Made by a program: the position numbers and the translations under genes. Source: Bacteroidia bacterium (lineage in GTDB: Bacteria > Bacteroidota > Bacteroidia > Cytophagales > Cyclobacteriaceae). Taken from it: DNA of 64,000 nt. How positions within the stretch are numbered: position 1 is the stretch's first letter; each line of letters starts with the position of its first letter. Positions 45,038-53,615 of the stretch are shown here, piece after piece. The notes under the pieces were generated by a model, which ran no database searches, had not been told where the DNA came from, and saw only the letters and a program-made list of their open reading frames with translations. The DNA is taken from positions 141,949-205,948 of the forward strand of contig JAUIAO010000001.1 in the NCBI GenBank assembly GCA_030425425.1, read 5' to 3'.

Positions 45038-45934
45038 TTAGTGATGATACTTCTCTCCTGCCAACACTTCAAATGGTAAGTAGTTTTGCTTCGGTGGGAA
45101 ACGACAAGTAGTCACATCTGAGTAAGAACAAGGAGGGTTATAAGAAACATTGAAATCTACCATCACTTCTTTTTCACCATCTTTTGGTAATTCGAAATAC
45201 AAGTATCTTCCAGAACCATATGTTTCTACTCCTGTGGTTTCATCTCCGAACATCAGAAATCCACCTCCTTCTGAGAGTAATTCGTATTTTTCGCCCTGGT
45301 ATTCGAATGTTACCTTACCCGTAAAACTTACCCGATCCTGTACGCCCATAGAAGTTGGTACAGTCACGACTATTGGTGTTTTGAGCGGTTCATATTCTGC
45401 TGTGAGAATGAAGTCAGGATTCAAATCATACCATTCGTAACCTGGAAATGCTGCTACTCTTGGGTTTTCCAAATCCCAGACACGGATAAATCGTTTGTCC
45501 TGAAAGGCTTTGACTATGAACTCAATTCTTCCACTATGGAGTTTCTCAGAATTGTCATACTGATCAAATTCCAGGGCCTTTGATTGGATCGTATCTCCGT
45601 CAGAAGTTGTAACAATGGTGCCTTCAGCCGCAGTGAATATTGTTGAATCCGGAGTGCTAAACAGTGTACCTATAGTGCCAGGAACTTCTGGGATTTCTAG
45701 TAACAGATCGCTGGATTGGTCACTGCCAATACTGTAGATTTCAAAAGGAGAAATAGGAAATAGAGCGACTAGTTGCAAATAGTGTGCTCTCCCTGCACCT
45801 TCTCTGTACGCGATAATGCTGTCATAATCAGCCAGATATGCTTCGGTAAGTTTGGAAGTGGTTTCTGAAGTGTTGGTGCAACTCACCATATTCAAAACCA
45901 AAATAGCTAATAAAACACGTATTATATTTTTCAT
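45038..45934 (-). CDS. DUF1684 domain lipoprotein
   Basis: 298 residues with lipobox MVSC (Cys19). The DUF1684 features are clear: DYDSIIAYREGAGR at the start, PISPFEIYSIG, EFDQYDNSEKLHSGRIEF, RVWDLENPRV, EWYDLNPDFILTAEYEP, and the closing NPPCSYSDVTTCRFPPKQNYLPFEVLAGEKYH in part. Usually about 180-300 residues, secreted or lipid-anchored, function unknown. The C-terminal Cys pair may form a disulfide. Converges on the M23 gene. Confidence 0.87.
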   Translation of the reverse strand: MKNIIRVLLAILVLNMVSCTNTSETTSKLTEAYLADYDSIIAYREGAGRAHYLQLVALFPISPFEIYSIGSDQSSDLLLEIPEVPGTIGTLFSTPDSTIFTAAEGTIVTTSDGDTIQSKALEFDQYDNSEKLHSGRIEFIVKAFQDKRFIRVWDLENPRVAAFPGYEWYDLNPDFILTAEYEPLKTPIVVTVPTSMGVQDRVSFTGKVTFEYQGEKYELLSEGGGFLMFGDETTGVETYGSGRYLYFELPKDGEKEVMVDFNVSYNPPCSYSDVTTCRFPPKQNYLPFEVLAGEKYHH

Positions 45935-45998
45935 TCTGTGAATCTAAACTTTCTTCGAAGAAGATGGTAATGTTGCTGTAATAGATCGTTTAAATGTC

Positions 45999-46439
45999 AT
46001 GCTAAATACTATTCTTTATCTATTATTGATTTCAAATTTCTTCAACCAAATTTTGGTAGAGCCGAAGGTTGATGTGGCCCTTCAAGTCACCAATATCAGG
46101 AACAATGAAGGCATACTGAAGGTGGCCATTTTCTATGATGATGAATCTTTTCAATCTGAGGAAACAGCAGAATACATCATATTGGACAAGTCAAATGCGG
46201 AAAATGGTGTATTAAATGCAACCATACAATTGCCAGTTGGAGAATGTGGGCTGTCTTCTCTGGATGATGAAAATGAGAATGACAAAATGGATTACAATTG
46301 GATGGGAATTCCACAGGAAGGTTATGGATTCTCTGATTTTGAGCACACGGGTTGGTCTAAGCCACATTATGAGGATTTCAAAATTGAAATTCATCCGGCT
46401 GGGAATCAAACCATCAAAATGAAAATGCGCTATTTGTAG
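45999..46439 (+). CDS. DUF2141 family secreted protein
   Basis: 146 residues, signal-like N-terminus (LNTILYLLLISNFFN). DUF2141 pattern: VTNIRNNEGILKVAIF, then the acidic, EF-hand-like loop LDDENENDKMDYNWMGIPQEGYGFS that follows a conserved Gly-rich strand. Small beta-sandwich protein found in Bacteroidota and Proteobacteria, function unknown, probably Ca-binding through the Asp/Asn-rich loop. Divergent from the DUF1684 gene (64-bp gap) and upstream of the permease gene. Confidence 0.85.
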   Translation: MLNTILYLLLISNFFNQILVEPKVDVALQVTNIRNNEGILKVAIFYDDESFQSEETAEYIILDKSNAENGVLNATIQLPVGECGLSSLDDENENDKMDYNWMGIPQEGYGFSDFEHTGWSKPHYEDFKIEIHPAGNQTIKMKMRYL

Positions 46440-46546
46440 AGTAATTGTATATCTGTATTGATTACCGTTCATCACATTATTTCAACGGACTGCAACTTTT
46501 GGTCGCTAAAAGCATCTACTAGTAAGTACACCAACTTTTGACCAAG

Positions 46547-48970
46547 ATGCTCAAAAACTACTACCTCACGGCTATTCGAAATTTGCTCAAGCACAAGAGT
46601 TATTTTCTTCTCAATATGAGCGGCTTAGCGATTGGGATCGCAAGTTTTGTTTTCATTTCTCTGTACATCATTCATGAACTAAACTATGATCGCTTTCATC
46701 AGGGTGCAGATAATGTATATCGGGTTCATGTCCGTGGGCAAATGATGGGACAAACGCTGGATATGGCCGTCACTGCATCGCCGATGGCTCAGGCATTATT
46801 AAACGATTATCCAGAGGTAGAGCAAGTGACTCGTGTAAAGGAAAGTGGATCTTGGTTTATAGGAAATGGTGATCGTAAGTTCAATGAAGATGGAGTGTAT
46901 TTTGCTGACTCTACATTCTTTGATGTTTTGGATTTCCCATTCATCTCAGGGGATCCGTCCAAAGCACTGGCAAAGCCCAGATCCATGGTGCTGACTGAAA
47001 GCTATGCAAAAAAGTACTTTGGTGATGAAGATCCATTGGGCAAGCGAATGTCAGTGGAACAAGACACAATATTCTATGAAATTACTGGTGTGATTAAAGA
47101 CGTGCCGGACAATTCGCACATAAAATTTGATATACTTTGTTCCCACTCTACTTATAAGCGATGGGATAATCAGTTTTGGGTGAGTCACAATGACTACACT
47201 TATGTGAAATTGAAAGAAGCTTCAGATCCTGAGTTATTCGAATCCAAATTGACACAGGTCGTAGAAAAATATGTTGGCCCACAGATATCCAAGTTTCTGG
47301 GTACCACTATGGAGGAATGGGAAAGCGCTGGTAACTCTTTTGGGTATTACCTGATGCCTTTAGTAGACATACATCTTCATTCTGATGTGGATGATGAAAT
47401 GGAAGCCAACAGCCATATTTCTTACATTTTCATCTACTCAATTATAGCTTTCATTTTACTGTTCATAGCTATCATCAACTTCATCAACCTGGCTACTGCT
47501 CAGTCAGCCGCACGGTCTAAGGAAGTTGGCGTGCGAAAAGTGATGGGGTCCACCCGCCAAAGTCTGATTTATCAATTCATTTTCGAATCTATTGTGGTAG
47601 CTATTTTCTCTACCATCATTGCGGCTATAGCGGTATTCATGCTCACTCCGAGTTTTGAGTCGTTAATTGATAAGCAACTTTCTGTCACCCTGGACAACAC
47701 AGCATTGAGTATTCCGATATTGCTAGGTTTAGCTGTTGTTATTGGAGTTTTGGCAGGGTTTTATCCGGCATTTGTTTTGGCTGGATTCAGACCTACTGAG
47801 GTATTCAAAGGACGTGTGAAAGCCGGAGCAAAATCTGGTTGGTTGAGAAATCTTTTGGTGGTTACTCAGTTTACAGCTTCAATCATCATCATAGTGGGCA
47901 CTATGGTGGTATACAATCAGATTGACTTTATGCTCAATAAAAACCTGGGTTTTGAAAAAGATCAGATATTGGTAGTTAGGCGTCCGGATGTCTTGAGAAA
48001 AAATCTGGAAACTTTCAAAAACGAGGCTGTTCAGATACCTGGCGTAGTTGCTGTAGCCAATGCGAGCTCTATCCCCGGGAAACAGCGATATAGCAACAAT
48101 GCCAAAATGAGCGAGGATGAGCCGGATGCGCCTTATTTATTGCAAGAAAACTGGGTGAGCTTCGGGTATGCTGAGCTCATGGGGTTAGAACTGGTTGCAG
48201 GAAGGTTTTTTCAAAAGGATCACCCTTCAGATTCTTCTGCGGTGATCATCAATGAAACAGCAGCGAAAACACTCGGATGGGATGACCCGATTGGTAAGTC
48301 ATTTATCAATAAAGATGAGGATGGAACTATTACACGTCACCCGGTCATTGGCGTGGTGAAGGATTATAACATCAAATCGCTGCATAGTCCTGTCGAACCT
48401 ACTATGATCAACATCATGCGTGGAAACTGGGAAGGCTATATGGTGATCAAAATGAAGGATGTAAAGGATGTCAGAGGAACGATCAGTCAGCTTCAGGAAA
48501 TGTGGTATAAGTATTCTTACAACAAGCCGTTCCAATATTTCTTTTTTGATGAAGACTATGCCAAACTATACAAATCAGAATCTACTACGGGTAATGTATT
48601 TATCGTATTTGCCGGGCTCAGCATTTTCATAGCATGTCTGGGATTAGTCGGACTTATCACTTTTACTACTTCAATAAGGAAGAAAGAGATTGGAATCCGA
48701 AAAGTAATGGGAGCTAAAACTTCAAACCTGGTGATGCTTTTGAGCAAGGAATTTGTCCGATTAATTGTGATTGCTACAATAATCGCCTGGCCTATTGCCT
48801 ATTATGTAGCTACCTATTGGTTGCAAAACTTTGCGGATCGTCTACCAATCAGTCCATGGTTTTTTGTGATAGCTACCATGTTTGTAGTCTTTATGGGGAG
48901 CGTGGCGATTAGTTTTCAAACCATTAAAACCTCATTGGCTAACCCAACAGAATCACTCAGACAAGAGTAA
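46547..48970 (+). CDS. ABC transporter permease, MacB/FtsX-type (Bacteroidota paralogue group)
   Basis: 807 residues from ATG 46547 (a TTG at 46538 is upstream). N-terminal RNLLKHKSYFLLNMSGLAIGIASFVFI TM start, large periplasmic MacB-PCD domain (about 45-280), FtsX core with three helices (about 285-425), second periplasmic domain (about 470-670) and three final helices with RKKEIGIRKVMGAK, repeated from ARSKEVGVRKVMGST in the first half. This duplicated layout is typical of the long Bacteroidota FtsX-like permeases. Neither an ATPase nor a membrane-fusion gene is adjacent. Substrate unknown. Direct repeats CAACTTTTGG/CAACTTTTGA lie at 46493 and 46532 in its upstream region. Confidence 0.9.
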   Translation: MLKNYYLTAIRNLLKHKSYFLLNMSGLAIGIASFVFISLYIIHELNYDRFHQGADNVYRVHVRGQMMGQTLDMAVTASPMAQALLNDYPEVEQVTRVKESGSWFIGNGDRKFNEDGVYFADSTFFDVLDFPFISGDPSKALAKPRSMVLTESYAKKYFGDEDPLGKRMSVEQDTIFYEITGVIKDVPDNSHIKFDILCSHSTYKRWDNQFWVSHNDYTYVKLKEASDPELFESKLTQVVEKYVGPQISKFLGTTMEEWESAGNSFGYYLMPLVDIHLHSDVDDEMEANSHISYIFIYSIIAFILLFIAIINFINLATAQSAARSKEVGVRKVMGSTRQSLIYQFIFESIVVAIFSTIIAAIAVFMLTPSFESLIDKQLSVTLDNTALSIPILLGLAVVIGVLAGFYPAFVLAGFRPTEVFKGRVKAGAKSGWLRNLLVVTQFTASIIIIVGTMVVYNQIDFMLNKNLGFEKDQILVVRRPDVLRKNLETFKNEAVQIPGVVAVANASSIPGKQRYSNNAKMSEDEPDAPYLLQENWVSFGYAELMGLELVAGRFFQKDHPSDSSAVIINETAAKTLGWDDPIGKSFINKDEDGTITRHPVIGVVKDYNIKSLHSPVEPTMINIMRGNWEGYMVIKMKDVKDVRGTISQLQEMWYKYSYNKPFQYFFFDEDYAKLYKSESTTGNVFIVFAGLSIFIACLGLVGLITFTTSIRKKEIGIRKVMGAKTSNLVMLLSKEFVRLIVIATIIAWPIAYYVATYWLQNFADRLPISPWFFVIATMFVVFMGSVAISFQTIKTSLANPTESLRQE

Positions 48971-48984
48971 TAAACAGTTCTATT

Positions 48985-49008
48985 GGCCATATCCATATGG
49001 GTATGGCC
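48985..49008. terminator. Hairpin between converging genes
   Basis: GGCCATA (48985-48991) and TATGGCC (49002-49008), perfect 7-bp arms; T-run weak. Likely weak bidirectional terminator. Confidence 0.45.
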
Positions 49009-49012
49009 TCAC

Positions 49013-49417
49013 TTATAATTCAAAAACAAACTCGTAGAAGTGCTGTCCATCTTTGATAATGATTTGCATTTGACCTTTCAGGCCTTCTAACTCCCCTGTT
49101 CCTGAGTCAGGAACTACTTCCAGAATGAGTTTTTGTTTACCCTGATCCATTGTTCCATAGTGCATCAGTACGAAGCTTCCCTCCTTGCCTAATAATTGAC
49201 CGGTTACCTGCTCTAGAGCCACATATCCGGCTGAGCCTTTTACAGTTGTGACAGCACTGATCATCTCTCCTTTACTACTTGCAGACAGGTCGCCATTAAA
49301 AGTCTTATCAATATTCAGTCTGCTCAGTTTGATATCATTGGCTGAATCATGATTAAAGTCCAGTGGTGATAGGTTTACTTCAAAGGTTCCAGTGATTTTT
49401 TGCATCGGTGATCGCAT
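49013..49417 (-). CDS. DUF3224 domain protein
   Basis: 134 residues; the start may be Met5 at 49405 (MQKITGTFEVNL). DUF3224 features: TGTFEVNLSPLDFN, IDKTFNGDLSASSKGEMISA, GSAGYVALEQVTGQLLGKEGSFVLMHYGTMD and the Gly-rich ending. Small beta-barrel allene-oxide-cyclase-like protein, cytoplasmic, function unknown. 4 bp after the preceding gene on the minus strand, so co-transcribed with it. Confidence 0.87.
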   Translation of the reverse strand: MRSPMQKITGTFEVNLSPLDFNHDSANDIKLSRLNIDKTFNGDLSASSKGEMISAVTTVKGSAGYVALEQVTGQLLGKEGSFVLMHYGTMDQGKQKLILEVVPDSGTGELEGLKGQMQIIIKDGQHFYEFVFEL

Positions 49418-49421
49418 GGGT

Positions 49422-49901
49422 TTATTTCTTAATAATAGGTTTTAAGGTAGCAATATAACCATCCAATCGCTTCTCAAGCCGACGTTGATCTTTGTCTGTG
49501 TCCACATGGATTTTCTCGCCATTGTCCAGTTTCATGAACACTTTATAAGTCTTTTTCTTCACATTATGCTGCGTGCCAGTGTAAGAGCTGATAGTAGCAC
49601 TTTCTGTAACCTGATTGATGTAGAATTTATCTACCCAACTGAAGGACTCAGGTTTTCCTAGTCTGAAACCCAGCAACCATGTTTGTACTGTGTAAGTCTT
49701 ATTTTCTGCATCTATGATCAATCGATAATGAGTAAATATTAACATTGCTCCAACCAAAGCCAGAGCTAAAACAATCAATAAATTCAATATTGTAAAAGGC
49801 TTGGCCATGAAAAACATACCTCCACTGAAAATAAGAATGGCTCCAAATACTTTGAAATGTGGAGTGAAATAGGATTCTTGCTTGATATCTAAAGGCTTCA
49901 T
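49422..49901 (-). CDS. Hypothetical membrane protein, two TM
   Basis: 159 residues with two adjacent TM helices (about 18-35 and 38-57) followed by a soluble beta-rich domain with GLRLGKPESFSWVD-like turns and a basic C-terminus. No named family recognised; it has the look of a bacterial PH-like or YdbT-type membrane protein. It sits between the DUF3224 gene and a carboxypeptidase-regulatory-domain gene, all on the minus strand with gaps of 4 and 27 bp. Confidence 0.7.
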   Translation of the reverse strand: MKPLDIKQESYFTPHFKVFGAILIFSGGMFFMAKPFTILNLLIVLALALVGAMLIFTHYRLIIDAENKTYTVQTWLLGFRLGKPESFSWVDKFYINQVTESATISSYTGTQHNVKKKTYKVFMKLDNGEKIHVDTDKDQRRLEKRLDGYIATLKPIIKK

Positions 49902-49928
49902 TGATCCAGGTTGAAAAAAAAGTTCAAT

Positions 49929-51407
49929 TTAGTCAGTCCTAATATATTTTTTTAGCTCTTCTGTCGGAGTAATTGCCGTGCGGTTCCTAAGTTGATTCAG
50001 ATCAGCAGTGATGGCTTTTTTAAACATGAGCATTCTTTGTTGCTCAATCGCTTCGAATTGTTCTTCATCAATCGGTGTTCTCTTTTGAATCAATATTTCC
50101 CAATGATTATCAGGGTAAAACTCTAATTCTGCTGTCATTTTCAATTCATTCAATGTCTTATCCCACAGAAACCTTTTTTCCTTCTTCATGACTTTAAAAT
50201 TCCGGTCAATTGAGGCCGTCTCTTGAATGTTTACGTTGAGGTATTTTGGAAAACAACCTAACGTGGTTCTTTCAAATATTACCCTCGCTGATTTGAAATT
50301 GGTGGCATGCCCAAACCCCAGCATGCTGAATTCGGAGCTCACTTTGCCTTTTGTGAACTGCATTTGAACCTGGAGGATCGCATAATCCGAGAGTGCGACG
50401 TACATCGTACCTGTAAAAAGCCCCTTTTCCTTTGGCTCAAAGTCGATCTGATATACCAGCTCATCATTTAATACTTCCAGACTGGGAATGCCATATTGAT
50501 AGCTTTTTGTTTCTCGCAAAAACTCCATATTCTTCCCGTCAATTGTGGTAAAGTGTTCCAATAGATTAGCGATGGAGTATTTAATATCATTGGCTGAAAC
50601 CGGGTAAAGTGTAGAATCTTTTTCAAGGGATTTAAGTAAACTGTCTTCAGGTGATTCGAGTTTCATGCCTAATATGCCGGTCCTAAATTTGTAGTATTGA
50701 TCGCCAGTCTTATTCGTCGTTTTCACATCGTCAAAAAACTCTTTCAACTTTCCTTTGACCATGTCTTCAAGATGGTTGACGCTTTGTTCTTGTAGGGAAA
50801 TACCTTCTTGTAACTCTACTTTGTATTCCTTTTTGTAAGAATGCCACTTCAGAAACCCATCTTGATATTCAACAAACTCTTCTGGCATGTATTGAAGTAA
50901 ATTATTGATCGTAGAGACATCAAGTCCCACAAAATCAGACGCTTCTACCTGAAGACTATTGGTTTTGGGAAAGGCAGAATTTTCAAATCGGTGATAAAAT
51001 AATTCAAGCGTCTGATGGACTTCCGGGTGGTTCTTATCATAGTTTTCTTTCACTCTTTTTATGATCTCTAAGGCAGTAAGTTCACGATCTGTAATTTCTA
51101 TCGCATTTAGATTGATCATACTTTCCTTCAATCTGATTACCTGATTATCACTCATCTCCGCTGGAGAAACGGAGAGTGTTTCATAGCCAACATGTGTGAA
51201 TTTGATGGAATCTCCTGTATTCACCACAATTTGAAAATCACCCTCAGCATTGGCCACAGTACCACTGTATGATGGAACGACTATGACATTGCAAAATGGC
51301 AAAGCCACCCCGGTTTCAAAATCCTGAATATGACCTTGAATATGGATCTGGGCTACTGCTCCACATGTGAAAACCCAAAATTGAATAAAATATAATGTTT
51401 TGATCAT
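49929..51407 (-). CDS. Carboxypeptidase-regulatory-like domain outer-envelope protein
   Basis: 492 residues from ATG 51407, chosen for its signal peptide (IKTLYFIQFWVFTCGAVAQ). Residues about 20-105 form a carboxypeptidase-D regulatory-like Ig domain (VALPFCNVIVVPSYSGTVANAEGDFQI, IKFTHVGYETLSVS), as found at the N-terminus of TonB-dependent and other Bacteroidota surface proteins. The rest (about 115-492, starting ELTALEIIKRVKENYDKNHP) resembles DUF5686-like proteins without a clear barrel. Envelope location inferred. First gene of a minus-strand cluster down to 49013. Confidence 0.78.
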   Translation of the reverse strand: MIKTLYFIQFWVFTCGAVAQIHIQGHIQDFETGVALPFCNVIVVPSYSGTVANAEGDFQIVVNTGDSIKFTHVGYETLSVSPAEMSDNQVIRLKESMINLNAIEITDRELTALEIIKRVKENYDKNHPEVHQTLELFYHRFENSAFPKTNSLQVEASDFVGLDVSTINNLLQYMPEEFVEYQDGFLKWHSYKKEYKVELQEGISLQEQSVNHLEDMVKGKLKEFFDDVKTTNKTGDQYYKFRTGILGMKLESPEDSLLKSLEKDSTLYPVSANDIKYSIANLLEHFTTIDGKNMEFLRETKSYQYGIPSLEVLNDELVYQIDFEPKEKGLFTGTMYVALSDYAILQVQMQFTKGKVSSEFSMLGFGHATNFKSARVIFERTTLGCFPKYLNVNIQETASIDRNFKVMKKEKRFLWDKTLNELKMTAELEFYPDNHWEILIQKRTPIDEEQFEAIEQQRMLMFKKAITADLNQLRNRTAITPTEELKKYIRTD

Positions 51408-51765
51408 AAGGTTAGTTTTCGGCATATGAAACTTTCATACTTTACCAGTTTCTAGTTTCATACAAATGGGACGAATTGCCTTTAAGATTATTGTTTCTAT
51501 TCTCTGTTAATTTATAAATAATGGCTTGAATTAAGTAAGCAAAACTAATATTGCCATCCAACAGCTACAGCAAACTACAAAGTCATCATCAATACGCTGC
51601 CTTCTCATACTTACTATATAGTATCACTAATCCATAACAGAAGACTTTCCCAACTTCAAAAGCTGATCATTCTTTATCAATCATCGGATGAATATTACCA
51701 TCCAACGATTATGGTCAATACACGGTGATAATTCGTTTTAGTATTGCTTTAAAAACAATAACATC
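51408..51765. other. Intergenic region with a degenerate direct repeat
   Basis: Together with the small ORF that follows, this fills a 456-bp gap between the outer-envelope gene and the kinase pair. AATATTGCCATCCAAC (51548-51563) and AATATTACCATCCAAC (51691-51706) are near-identical 16-mers 143 bp apart. No other signal seen. Confidence 0.4.
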
Positions 51766-51867
51766 ATGCTTTTCAATATTATCGTCACCCTGTTCATTCT
51801 CACCAATTCCATTTTCGTCATCTTTTTAATTGGTAAGTTTTTACACTATAAAAAGCTGTCTGATTAA
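51766..51867 (+). CDS. Small single-TM protein (33 aa)
   Basis: ATG 51766 to TAA 51867. One hydrophobic helix (FNIIVTLFILTNSIFVIFLI) followed by a short basic tail (HYKKLSD). Overlaps the end of the convergent kinase gene by 4 bp. A tiny frame in a clear gap with good membrane-helix composition, but no homologue is known to me; may be chance. Confidence 0.35.
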   Translation: MLFNIIVTLFILTNSIFVIFLIGKFLHYKKLSD

Positions 51868-53615
51868 GCCTTTGGGAGTAAAATAAAAAAAGAGGTCCCA
51901 TTTCCTGAGTTGGATATGAAGCTGAACTTTCCATTCATTAGTTCAGTATGTTTTTTGATTATAGAAAGCCCGTAGCTTATAGCTTCCATTGAGTTCTGTT
52001 TATCGCCCATCTTAGAACTTTTGTTTTCGAAAAATTCCAATGATTCTTTTGTGGCAATCCCAGGGCCCTCGTCTTTAATCGTAATCTGAATATAATCTTC
52101 TTGTGCTCTTGCCTGAATGCTTACTTCCGAATCTTTCCCGCCGAACACCATTCCATTATCGAGAAGACCATTTATAATTTGATTTAAGAAATCTTTGTCT
52201 GCTTTTACCGTCAGGTCAGGCTCTACGTCTATCGAAAGCTTTACTTCGCGTTTTTCTGCAAGAATGGTGAGTTGTTTTACCAATTCTTGAATTAATCGAC
52301 TAAGGTCAAACTCTTCAATATTCAGATTTAGTTGTCCTTTTTCTATGGCTTCAGTATTCAGAATTCGAGTGATCATATTTGACATTTTTTCACAGCTCAA
52401 ATCCAAATGCTCAAAAAGCTCAGTTCTTTTTTCTGCCGTGAGGTTTTCCAGATCTACTACCTCCAGGATGGATTTTATCTGGAATATTGGAGTTCGCAAA
52501 TCATGTGCGAGTACCCGAATAAGTTCATTTTTCCTTTTGTCTAAATCCTGTAGTTGTTCATTTTGTCGTTCTATAATCTGCTGTTTTTCCTGTAAAGATT
52601 TCGTGGTTTTGACCTGTAGCATGTGCTCATTAGTAGAATAGATCAAAAAGAGAATAGCGGAAATAGCGACTATTATGAGCAAAGTAATGACCACATATCC
52701 AATTCTTTCATTCTCTGCAGCCTCTAGTAGTTGTCTGTATTGAATCTCCCTTTCTCTATTCGCAATTATTATTTCCTCGTATGGACCAATTTCTAATGAT
52801 TGACTGATGGATTTGATGGCGTTAAAAGCAGCTTTACCATAATACTGTCTGATCAATGAATCCATATCATCTTGAAACTCCGCACCGTTGAAATAGTCAT
52901 TAGTATAGGTCTTCCATTTGCTATTTTTTGTTTGTATCAAAGCAAGCCCATCAAGTTTTACCGTATGGAAAAACTGACGCCTTATCCCTTCTTTCTTATT
53001 CATAAACTTCAAAAGCAGGGTCAATGGCACATATCCAAAACCGAGAGAATCTTCTGAAATCGTTTCAACCATCTCAATGCCATTTTTTACATACTTATTG
53101 TTGAAGGTTATGCCGATGGAGTCTTCTAAACGCCTGATGGATTTTTCAAAAGTTGTTCCTTTTATGGTAATCGCATTTTTTTGGTTAGAAAAGTTGGCTT
53201 TGAAATCTTCTGAAGTTTGGGCTACCGGGATGTTCACGTTTGATACCAGTACCATAATATCTGGAAAATGAGGCCGTAGAAAATCCACACGTTTTTTCCT
53301 TTCATCAGTGATTGAAAAATTTGCCGCTCCGAAAGCTCCAATAGAATCATCCTCAACAGCTTTTAACACGCCCTCATATGATCCCGCCTTAATCCAATTA
53401 AAACCAATCTTATTGTCGTATTTTTTATTGATATATTTCTCAAAAGACTTGACTACATGATATTCGAATTTTTGTTGTTCTGAGGTAAGCACCCCAGACA
53501 ATGGATACCAATATACATTGATTGTTTCTGCTTGAGATTCTGAAGTGACTTCAGCATTAGCAGCTGCCAGGCGCAGGAAAATCAAATAAAATATGGTTCC
53601 AAAGCAGATCCTCAT
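51864..53615 (-). CDS. Periplasmic-binding-domain sensor histidine kinase, second of a tandem pair
   Basis: 583 residues. Signal peptide, then an amino-acid-type solute-binding domain (SBP_bac_3, about 30-290; FGAANFSITDERKKRVDF, FGYVPLTLLL), one TM helix (about 305-328), a coiled-coil linker, HisKA with His371 (VLAHDLRTPI) and HATPase. The N-box (GLLDNGMVFGG) and G2 box (SYGLSI) deviate from consensus, so activity may be reduced. The start overlaps the stop of the paralogue at 53612 (ATGA). No response regulator is adjacent. Confidence 0.88.
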   Translation of the reverse strand: MRICFGTIFYLIFLRLAAANAEVTSESQAETINVYWYPLSGVLTSEQQKFEYHVVKSFEKYINKKYDNKIGFNWIKAGSYEGVLKAVEDDSIGAFGAANFSITDERKKRVDFLRPHFPDIMVLVSNVNIPVAQTSEDFKANFSNQKNAITIKGTTFEKSIRRLEDSIGITFNNKYVKNGIEMVETISEDSLGFGYVPLTLLLKFMNKKEGIRRQFFHTVKLDGLALIQTKNSKWKTYTNDYFNGAEFQDDMDSLIRQYYGKAAFNAIKSISQSLEIGPYEEIIIANREREIQYRQLLEAAENERIGYVVITLLIIVAISAILFLIYSTNEHMLQVKTTKSLQEKQQIIERQNEQLQDLDKRKNELIRVLAHDLRTPIFQIKSILEVVDLENLTAEKRTELFEHLDLSCEKMSNMITRILNTEAIEKGQLNLNIEEFDLSRLIQELVKQLTILAEKREVKLSIDVEPDLTVKADKDFLNQIINGLLDNGMVFGGKDSEVSIQARAQEDYIQITIKDEGPGIATKESLEFFENKSSKMGDKQNSMEAISYGLSIIKKHTELMNGKFSFISNSGNGTSFFILLPKA